A stretch of DNA of 64,000 nucleotides from CAWCTD01 sp963798455 (GTDB lineage: Bacteria > Acidobacteriota > Terriglobia > Bryobacterales > Bryobacteraceae), in assembly GCA_963798455.1 (NCBI GenBank), contig CAWCTD010000003.1:434001-498000 (forward strand), read 5' to 3'. Made by a program: the position numbers and the translations under genes. Shown here in pieces: positions 58,589 through 64,000 of this stretch (its first letter is position 1; every line of letters starts with the position of its first letter). The notes beneath the pieces are model-generated. The model was given only the letters and a program-made list of their open reading frames with translations, was not told the origin of the DNA and searched no databases.

Positions 58589-59266
58589 TTAGTTGCCGGT
58601 CTGGTCCGGCCTGGGGAAGCGGGTCAGCCCGGCGGCAAGAGCTACCTGAGTCAGCCCGGCGACATTGTTCACGCCGAGCTTCTTCATCAGGGTCTTGCGG
58701 TAACTGCGCACGGTCTGTAAGCCCAGGTCCAGCAAGCCGGCGATCTCCTTGCTGGTCCTGCCTTCGGCCACCAGCCGCATGACCTGCAGCTCCCTCGGAG
58801 ACAGCGACTCCAGGGCGGAAGGAACCGGCTTGGACTCGAGGTCCCCTCGCTGGATGCGCCGCAGCAACCGGTCGGAGACCTGCGGGCTCAGGTACGAGCC
58901 CCCCTTGGCCACCGTGCGCAGAGCATCGAGCAGGTCATTGTCGGACGCCTTCTTGAGCACGAACGCGCGGGCGCCGGAGCGGATGGCGCTCACCACGGAA
59001 TGCTCGTCATCGTACATGGACAGAATCAATACTTTCGAAACCGGGCAGTGGCGCAGCAGCTCCGTGGTAGCTTCAATCCCATTCAGACCGGGCAGGCTGA
59101 TGTCCATCATGACAATGTCCGGCCGGAGTTCCTTGCATATCTGGACGGCGTCCACGCCGCTTTCGGCCTCCCCAACCACCACGAACTCAGCGGTGTGCTG
59201 CAGAATCGCCTTGATGCCGTCCCGCATGATTTTGTGGTCATCAACTAACACGATGCTGAAGGGCAT
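58589..59266 (-). CDS. NarL/FixJ-type response regulator
   Basis: A 225-aa two-domain regulator. The receiver (1-120) has the acid pair Asp9/Asp10 (VLVDDHKIMRDG), phospho-acceptor Asp55 in IVMMDISLPGLNGIEA and Lys105 region FVLKKASDNDLLDALR. The C-terminal LuxR-type domain (about 150-215) has LSPRELQVMRLVAEGRTSKE and IAGLLDLGLQTVRSYRKTLM. It likely binds promoters as a dimer after phosphorylation. The gene follows a fragmentary kinase on the same strand by 17 bp, so its normal phosphodonor is uncertain. Confidence 0.93.
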   Translation of the reverse strand: MPFSIVLVDDHKIMRDGIKAILQHTAEFVVVGEAESGVDAVQICKELRPDIVMMDISLPGLNGIEATTELLRHCPVSKVLILSMYDDEHSVVSAIRSGARAFVLKKASDNDLLDALRTVAKGGSYLSPQVSDRLLRRIQRGDLESKPVPSALESLSPRELQVMRLVAEGRTSKEIAGLLDLGLQTVRSYRKTLMKKLGVNNVAGLTQVALAAGLTRFPRPDQTGN

Positions 59267-59283
59267 TTCAGTCTGCCTTCCAT

Positions 59284-59601
59284 CTATTTTGACTTCTGTG
59301 ATTGGGCGCCGGCGCTCTTCAAGGGCGCCGGATTAAGTTCGGAGACCAGAGTCCGCACATGGACTAACGCGCGCTCGAGCAGTTGCTGGATCTCCACAGT
59401 CCGGGCGGCGATCTCCGGGACCTGGCGCTCGAAATCCATCCGCAGCAACTCGAGCTGGAGGCCGACCGCGCTCATGACCTGGCCAACCTGATCGTGAAGG
59501 ATTCTGGATGCTCGCTCCCGTTCCTCGCGCCAAGAATCCACCGGTCCTGCCGGCCCCCCAGATTGAGATGTTTTCGATCTTGCCACTGAAACCGCCCACA
59601 A
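59284..59601 (-). CDS. HisKA_3 dimerisation domain alone, histidine kinase fragment
   Basis: A 105-aa protein holding only the NarX/DegS-type dimerisation-phosphotransfer helices: WREERERASRILHDQVGQVM then SAVGLQLELLRMDFERQVPE and LERALVHVRTLVSELNPAPL. The phospho-acceptor is the His in ILHDQVGQ. The HATPase domain that normally follows LNPAPL directly is missing; the frame ends SAGAQSQKSK. The start is a TTG at 59601 without a clear ribosome site, and no sensor precedes it. It is either a truncated kinase gene or a small phosphotransfer partner for the regulator downstream. Confidence 0.7.
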   Translation of the reverse strand: MWAVSVARSKTSQSGGPAGPVDSWREERERASRILHDQVGQVMSAVGLQLELLRMDFERQVPEIAARTVEIQQLLERALVHVRTLVSELNPAPLKSAGAQSQKSK

Positions 59602-59641
59602 ATATGGTACCTCGGCTGCGACCCATCAACACCCAAGAAGA

Positions 59642-60607
59642 TCAACTCTTTCTTCGAAGGACGCGGTACGCGGCGGCGATCACGTCCCGGGACACCAGCC
59701 CGTACTTGTCCAGAAGCTGGTCAGGCGTGCCGGATTCCGCATAGGTATTCTGGATTCCGACAAACTCCATGGGGCAAGGATGCGTCTCGGCGACCGCCTG
59801 AGCCACACGCACTCCCAGGCCGCCATCCACCAGGTGTTCCTCGGCCACGACGATCGCCCCCGTCTCGGCAGCGGCCCGGCCGATTGCCGCCGCGTCCAGG
59901 GGCTTGATGGTATGCACGTCGATCACCCGGGCCGAAATGCCCTCGCTTTCCAGGTGCTCCTGCGCCCGAATCGATTCGGAAACAAGGAGGCCTGAGGCGA
60001 TGATGGTCAGGTCCTTCCCCGCGACGAGCTCGATCGCCTTTCCGAGTTCGAACTCCTGACCTGGCTGGTAGATGACGGGCGCCTTGGGCCGCCCGGCACG
60101 GATGTAGACCGGACCGAAGTGCGCGGCGGCGGCTCGAACCAGCGCCTTCATGGAAACTTCATCGGCCGGCGAAAGCACGGTGAATCCCGGCAGAGAGCAG
60201 GCCAGGCCGATGTCTTCCACCGCCATCTGCGAGGGGCCGTCCTCGCCGATGGAGATGCCGCAGTGCGTACCCACGATCTTGACGTTGGCGTTGGGGTAGG
60301 CCACCACCACCCGCAACTGCTCGAAGCCCTTGTTGACCACGAAGCTGGCGAAGCTCGCCGCGAAGGGAATCTTCCCGGCGGAAGCGAGGCCCGCGGCGAG
60401 CCCGACCATGTTGGCTTCGGCGATGCCGCAGGAGAAGAAGCGCTCCGGAAACTCCTTGGCGAACAAGTGCGTGTAGGTAGACTTGGAGAGGTCGGCGTCC
60501 ACCGCGACCACATCCTTGTTCTCCCGGCCCAGTTCGGCGAGGGCGTGGCCGAACGCCTCGCGGGTAGCCATCCCCAGCTTGAGCTCGAATTTCGTTCCTG
60601 TCGGCAT
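59642..60607 (-). CDS. Transketolase, C-terminal subunit
   Basis: A 321-aa subunit with the pyrimidine-binding domain (FFSCGIAEANMVGLAAGLAS, where the Glu activates TPP) and the transketolase C-terminal domain (ELVAGKDLTIIASGLLVSES, VVAEEHLVDGGLGVRVAQAV). It must pair with the N-terminal subunit encoded 3 bp upstream to build the TPP site at the interface. Split transketolases act in the non-oxidative pentose phosphate pathway, and some close relatives work on other ketoses. The substrate is not resolved by the sequence. Confidence 0.93.
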   Translation of the reverse strand: MPTGTKFELKLGMATREAFGHALAELGRENKDVVAVDADLSKSTYTHLFAKEFPERFFSCGIAEANMVGLAAGLASAGKIPFAASFASFVVNKGFEQLRVVVAYPNANVKIVGTHCGISIGEDGPSQMAVEDIGLACSLPGFTVLSPADEVSMKALVRAAAAHFGPVYIRAGRPKAPVIYQPGQEFELGKAIELVAGKDLTIIASGLLVSESIRAQEHLESEGISARVIDVHTIKPLDAAAIGRAAAETGAIVVAEEHLVDGGLGVRVAQAVAETHPCPMEFVGIQNTYAESGTPDQLLDKYGLVSRDVIAAAYRVLRRKS

Positions 60608-60610
60608 GGT

Positions 60611-61432
60611 CTATTGCAGCTCCTTCAAGGCGAGTTCCACTTCCTGCGGCGAGGGGGCAGTCCCGTGGAACTTGGGATTGTTCTCCATGAAGGACACGCC
60701 CTTCCCCTTGACGGTGTGGGCGACGATCACCGACGGCCGGCCTTTGACCGTGGCCGCCTCGGCGAAGGCCAACTGGAGCGCGACGACATCGTGGCCATCC
60801 AACTCGATGACGTGCCAGCCGAAGCTGCGCCACTTGTCGGCGAAGGGCTCCAGTTCCATGATGTCCTTCACGAATCCGTCCAGTTGGATCTTGTTATAGT
60901 CCACGATGGCGCAGACATTGTCGGCGCGGTGGAAAGCGCCATACATGGCGGCCTCCCAGATCTGCCCCTCCTGGCACTCGCCGTCCCCGAGCACGACATA
61001 AGCGCGCCACGAGGCTCCGTTCAGCTTGGCGGCGGCGCCCATCCCCAGGGCAAGCGAAAGGCCCTGCCCCAATGATCCCGTCGAAGCCTCCAGCGCCGGG
61101 AAGAACCGCTTGTCCGGGTGCCCCTGGAAGGGAGAGCCCAGTTTGCGCAGGGTCGTCAGCTTCTCGACCGGCGCGTAGCCGCATTCGGCCATCACCGCGT
61201 AGAGCACGGGGGCGGCATGACCCTTGGAGAGGATGAAACGGTCGCGATCCGGCCACTCGGGGTTGGCGGGATCGTGCCTCATGACGTCGTAGTAGAGCGT
61301 GACCAGAATCTCCACGGCGGAGAGCGAGCCGCCAGGGTGGCCGGACTTCGCCGCGCCTGTCATCTCGACGATATGACGGCGGATTTTCTTGCAGATTGCC
61401 TGCAATTCCAGTACATTCTTGGTTTGTTTCAT
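60611..61432 (-). CDS. Transketolase, N-terminal subunit
   Basis: A 273-aa TPP-binding subunit. Motifs in order: KSGHPGGSLSAVEILVTLYY, DRFILSKGHAAPVLYAVMAE, ASTGSLGQGLSLALGMGAAA and the diphosphate/Mg site GDGECQEGQIWEAAMYGAFH, with VDYNKIQLDG completing it (Asn ligand). HTVKGKGVSFMENNPKFHG is the C-terminal family end. First gene of the pair, divergent from the ACT protein with a 41-bp gap that must hold both promoters. Confidence 0.94.
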   Translation of the reverse strand: MKQTKNVLELQAICKKIRRHIVEMTGAAKSGHPGGSLSAVEILVTLYYDVMRHDPANPEWPDRDRFILSKGHAAPVLYAVMAECGYAPVEKLTTLRKLGSPFQGHPDKRFFPALEASTGSLGQGLSLALGMGAAAKLNGASWRAYVVLGDGECQEGQIWEAAMYGAFHRADNVCAIVDYNKIQLDGFVKDIMELEPFADKWRSFGWHVIELDGHDVVALQLAFAEAATVKGRPSVIVAHTVKGKGVSFMENNPKFHGTAPSPQEVELALKELQ

Positions 61433-61473
61433 GGCCCGGAGCTTTCAATGTAACATAGGGGGCGGAGGCAGCC

Positions 61474-61890
61474 ATGGCTGAAGAGGTTCGCAAGATCGAC
61501 TACTACTACGTCTCGGTTCCGGACAAGCCCGGCGAGGCGTCCCGCATCCTGTCGGCGTTGCGCGAAGGCGGGGTGAACCTTCTGGGATTCTCCGGATTCC
61601 CTCAAGGCGCGCGCAAGGCCCAACTGGATTTCCTGCCGGAAGACCCGGCGGCTTTCGCAAAAGCGGCTCGGGGGGCCGGCCTGAAACTGAGCAAGAGGAA
61701 GGTTGGCTTCCTGATCCAAGGCGACGATCATCCCGGCGCGGTGGCGGAGCTGCTCGGCAAGCTGTCTGCCGTGGGCGTCAACGTGACCGCGATCCAGGCG
61801 GTCTCGGCCGGCACCGGGCGGTACAGCAGCATCCTTTGGGTGAAGGCGCCCGACATCAGGAAGGCGGCGAAAGCGTTGGGGGCAGGGTAG
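61474..61890 (+). CDS. Double ACT-domain protein
   Basis: A 138-aa protein; GGAGG lies five bases before the ATG. Two ACT folds are evident: YYYVSVPDKPGEASRILSAL and REGGVNLLGFSGFPQGARKA in the first, KVGFLIQGDDHPGAVAELLG and KLSAVGVNVTAIQAVSAGTG in the second. ACT pairs bind amino acids or other small ligands and regulate metabolic enzymes. There is no catalytic domain. The ligand is unknown; the divergent transketolase genes do not settle it. Confidence 0.85.
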   Translation: MAEEVRKIDYYYVSVPDKPGEASRILSALREGGVNLLGFSGFPQGARKAQLDFLPEDPAAFAKAARGAGLKLSKRKVGFLIQGDDHPGAVAELLGKLSAVGVNVTAIQAVSAGTGRYSSILWVKAPDIRKAAKALGAG

Positions 61891-62149
61891 GGGCCCAGCG
61901 GCGAGCGGCGGTTCCGTGCCCGCAATGCTTTGATTACAGGCGAGTTTTTCGAAATTGGGTCCGTTTGGCATTTTTTCTTTTGTGCCGCCGGGCGAGCTTC
62001 GGCTGCCGTCGAGCGCCCCTACGAAGAGTATATCGTTCCAGGCCGCACTCGCCGGGTGCGCCTTCCCGGAATCGCCCGAGCGGACGAAGGAAACCGGCCG
62101 GCGGGAGGGGTCACCGTCGCCGGGCGGCCGGGGTGCTCGCTGCGGGCAG

Positions 62150-62444
62150 CGGATCGGGAACGCGCCGCTGGTAGTTGCGGTGCCCGCCGCCAGCGCGGTG
62201 CTGGTGTACGCATGATTGGTGAGGAGGCCGCAGGGTGAGGTGGCTGAGGTGCTGAACGTGAGGAAGTAGGTCTGCCGGAGTTGTCGTACTGCGTGCTGGA
62301 GCTGGCGCCGTTGGGCATGGTGACCGTGGCCGGGCCGAGGAAGGCGGTCCAGGTCAGGCTATCAGACATGTTGCCCTGGCTGTCGGGGGTGATCCGGCCG
62401 GGCGCGGCGTTGTTGGTACTCGAGGCGGGGGTGATGACCCAGAC
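62150..62444 (-). pseudogene. RHS/YD-repeat remnant
   Basis: The minus strand reads SSTNNAAPGRITPDSQGNMS, DSLTWTAFLGPATVTMPNGA and SSSTQYDNSGRPTSS, the pattern of RHS repeats (x-Y-D-x-x-G-R). A frameshift follows, and another frame continues CGLLTNHAYTSTALAAGTAT, the usual next repeat piece (G-x-x-T-x-Y-x-Y-T). Both sides end abruptly. Orphan RHS pieces typically lie downstream of an intact RHS toxin gene, and one may run off the right window edge. Confidence 0.55.
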
Positions 62445-62489
62445 CGAAGGGCACCGAGCGTCGTCCGTGCGGCTGAACGCGCGGCGGCG

Positions 62490-62639
62490 CCCCGGGGGGC
62501 GCGTATCCAGAACCCCGAATTGCACCGCCTCTGCCACAAGGTCGATCAGCTCTCCGACGAGGACCCAAAAGCCCTGGTGGTGGCCCTGGACAGTCTCGTC
62601 AAACGCTCCCGCGTCAGCAGAGTCATGGCGGAGGTGTAG
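62490..62639 (+). pseudogene. C-terminal remnant of a small HTH-type regulator
   Basis: The plus frame ending in TAG at 62637 reads RIQNPELHRLCHKVDQLSDE, then DPKALVVALDSLVKRSRVSR and VMAEV. It resembles tails of Cro/C1-type regulators I have seen (H-R-L-x-x-K-x-D-x-L-x-x-x-D). No start or DNA-binding part precedes it. Confidence 0.4.
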
Positions 62640-62763
62640 AGGTGGCGCCGGCCACAGCTTGCGGCGTGGGGCCTTGCCGCGCCAAAGCGGCGGTGTGAGG
62701 CGAGGTTTCGCCGCTCGGCGTCTGCACAAAATCAGCTACCGAGGTGACACGCGGTCGTTTTGC

Positions 62764-63396
62764 CTACTTGGGGCAGTGCCCGGTCAAGTCAAGAGTACCC
62801 ACCTCATTGGCTCTGCCAACCGTGACGTCAACCCCGATCGCTAGCACTGGTTGTTTGTCCTTCCCAAAGACCACGAGATGCCTTTCACCGGCCATCTGCC
62901 CACTCAGCGAAAACGATCCGTCCGGCTGGATGTACCCTTCAAGAGCGGCTGGAGACGTGGATGCGCCAAACATCGGCATAGCACGGACCCACCAGTCCCC
63001 GACGAACCGGCACCCGGAAAGACGTCCCCGCATCGTGTCGAACTCGACATCACCGGGAGCTTCTGAAGAACCGAACCGTATGGAGGTGCGTTGCGGGCAC
63101 TGCATCAGGAAAACCGGCTGCGTGATCTTGGCACCTCTCGCATTCTCTAGAGTGACCACTAGAACCCGCCTGAGTAAGGTACGGTCCGAAAACGATATCC
63201 GATCACCCACGCTTCTAACTGCGTTGGGCCTCAGGGACAAAAGATTCACGTCTCTTCTGTCCTGTGGGGCCACAGCAGTCACATTGAACTCAAGCTTATT
63301 GCCAGAGGTGTCATAAACGGGAATTTCAACGACGCATGCACTCTGGGCGCACGCGTAGGCGGAAGCCGCGAGCACACCCAAGAGCAGCCGGACCAC
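62764..63396 (-). CDS. Secreted hypothetical protein
   Basis: A 210-aa exported protein. I chose the GTG at 63396, with AGAGGG about six bases upstream; the frame is open to 63465. Residues 1-20 form the signal peptide (RLLLGVLAASAYACAQSA). The mature part starts CVVEIPVYDTSGNKLEFNVT and is beta-rich (LRRVLVVTLENARGAKITQP, RGRLSGCRFVGDWWVRAMPM), ending GTLDLTGHCPK. It could be a carboxypeptidase-regulatory-like sandwich (GYIQPDGSFSLSGQMAGERH). It follows the edge gene by 59 bp on the same strand and could be its immunity protein or simply a neighbour. Confidence 0.65.
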   Translation of the reverse strand: MVRLLLGVLAASAYACAQSACVVEIPVYDTSGNKLEFNVTAVAPQDRRDVNLLSLRPNAVRSVGDRISFSDRTLLRRVLVVTLENARGAKITQPVFLMQCPQRTSIRFGSSEAPGDVEFDTMRGRLSGCRFVGDWWVRAMPMFGASTSPAALEGYIQPDGSFSLSGQMAGERHLVVFGKDKQPVLAIGVDVTVGRANEVGTLDLTGHCPK

Positions 63397-63455
63397 GACA
63401 CGCCCTCTTTCGGGGAAAGTCGTTCCCCTCAGTGAGAATGAAATCCAAGACCGAC

Positions 63456-64000
63456 TTAGAAACATATTCTGCCCAGTTGTTCGCTGATCCGATTATGGCC
63501 CAAGGAGTAGTCACCAGGGCCCAGGCCGATTGCATCCAGTGCGTCGCCGAGTTGGTCATGGATGAACCCACCACCGACCATCACCTTATGGAGCAACTCG
63601 TGCATCATCGTGCCCAAGCCGTATTCGCCATCGTACATGCTGCCCACCAGCCCGCCTAGAGAAGGGGCCCAATCATCAGCGCGGATCCAGATTGTCGAGC
63701 CATTGAACTGCGACAGGGCCTGCGCCCCGGAGTTCGCCGAAAACCAGGCCCCAACCGTGCCCACTCCCGGTGAGGCAACGCCCGGGAATTTGTCCGCGCT
63801 CAAGGCAGTCGTGGAAGATGGGCCGTCGTATACATAGCCGTGGGAGTACGCATCACCCGCCATGCTCGCGACTTGGGCCATTAAGTCATCCACGTCCGTG
63901 TCGAGATTGTTCTCCTTGATCAACTCCGAAAAGAAGTCCTTGCACTTGGTCTTCGATTCAAAGCCGGCGCCCCTTATCGTGCCCAAGGCATTGAAAGCCG
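63456..64000 (-). CDS. Partial gene at the right edge with HExxH motif, possible RHS-toxin C-terminus
   Basis: The minus-strand frame is open from the window edge (reading AFNALGTIRGAGFESKTKCK) to the stop at 63456, about 181 codons, so the N-terminus is outside. The visible part has FFSELIKENNLDTDVDDLMA, FNGSTIWIRADDWAPSLGGL and GLGTMMHELLHKVMVGGGFI. HELLH is a zinc-metallopeptidase-type HExxH, with a further His-Asp pair (FIHDQLGDAL) that could be the third ligand region. In Solibacter-type genomes such pieces often end RHS or secreted proteins. An RHS remnant lies 1 kb downstream, which fits, but the link is inferred. Confidence 0.6.
   Translation of the reverse strand, partial: AFNALGTIRGAGFESKTKCKDFFSELIKENNLDTDVDDLMAQVASMAGDAYSHGYVYDGPSSTTALSADKFPGVASPGVGTVGAWFSANSGAQALSQFNGSTIWIRADDWAPSLGGLVGSMYDGEYGLGTMMHELLHKVMVGGGFIHDQLGDALDAIGLGPGDYSLGHNRISEQLGRICF

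Larger units (their letters stand above)
61891..62763. other. Decayed stretch without an intact gene
   Basis: About 870 bp with no intact gene. Two remnants can be read, an RHS-repeat piece on the minus strand and an HTH-protein tail on the plus strand; both are listed separately. The rest is unremarkable GC-rich DNA. Confidence 0.5.

Noticed and set aside
1..64000. CRISPR array, rRNA operon, insertion sequence
   Set aside because: No series of 25-40 bp direct repeats with regular spacers, no rRNA signature and no transposase was found on either strand.

Overview
The window looks like a chromosomal segment of a high-GC Acidobacteriota, most likely a Bryobacterales/Solibacter-type organism. 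The markers are a beta-propeller protein with the TIGR03437-type C-terminal domain first defined in Solibacter, an Oar-like TonB-dependent receptor with a carboxypeptidase-regulatory-like N-terminus, the N-terminus of an SBBP-type secreted protein at the left edge, and many secreted or envelope proteins of kinds common in that group. This assignment is inference from gene families; no rRNA is present.

1-10.4 kb: a partial secreted SBBP-type protein, two large conserved proteins (one resembling proteins named non-contractile tail sheath in this phylum), a Ycf48/BNR-repeat protein, and a dhaKLM operon whose DhaM carries its own HPr and enzyme I. 10.7-16.8 kb: a CusCBA/CzcCBA-type metal efflux operon and a GlcG/HbpS-like protein. 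16.9-26.9 kb: a DUF72 protein, a PflA-like radical SAM protein behind a structured leader, an esterase, an MFS pump, a cytidylate-kinase-like/BON fusion, a DegT aminotransferase and the Oar-like receptor. 26.9-35.2 kb: a DksA-finger/PP2C phosphatase and a seven-gene operon resembling E. coli CecR-YbhG-YbhFSR plus a TolC, with a probably leaderless first gene and a frameshift in the last permease.

35.2-48.5 kb: a degenerate tRNA-Pro end, a tandem universal stress protein, a decayed NtrB/NtrC-type pair with in-frame core deletions, a small secreted protein, a YVTN/TIGR03437 propeller protein, an OsmC-like protein lacking its second cysteine, a feruloyl-esterase-like enzyme, an operon of thioferritin, Rieske protein and pterin dehydratase, a D-threonate/D-erythronate catabolic pair (4-carbon acid sugar kinase and PdxA2), and a small Cys-rich secreted protein beside a DsbA-like oxidoreductase.

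48.5-57.6 kb: the main discovery is a roughly 9.0-kb integrative element in a tRNA-Leu(UAG) gene. The intact tRNA (57493-57579) lies next to a tyrosine integrase, and a displaced 58-bp tRNA 3' end (48502-48559) marks the other side. Inside are an HTH protein, an excisionase-like protein, a CHC2 zinc-finger protein, a D5/P4-type primase-helicase, a five-copy inverted 9-bp iteron block that looks like a replication origin, a serine recombinase, several small unknown proteins, a 522-aa HTH/coiled-coil protein, a small membrane protein and a KGG-type basic protein. No capsid, terminase, tail, relaxase or recognised defence gene is visible, so it resembles a phage satellite or a minimal replicating integrative element.

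57.6-64 kb: an unrecognised protein, a NarL-type regulator beside a histidine-kinase fragment holding only the HisKA_3 helix pair, split transketolase genes, a double-ACT protein, a decayed stretch with RHS-repeat and HTH-protein remnants, a secreted hypothetical protein, and a gene running off the right edge with an HExxH motif that may be the C-terminus of an RHS-type toxin.
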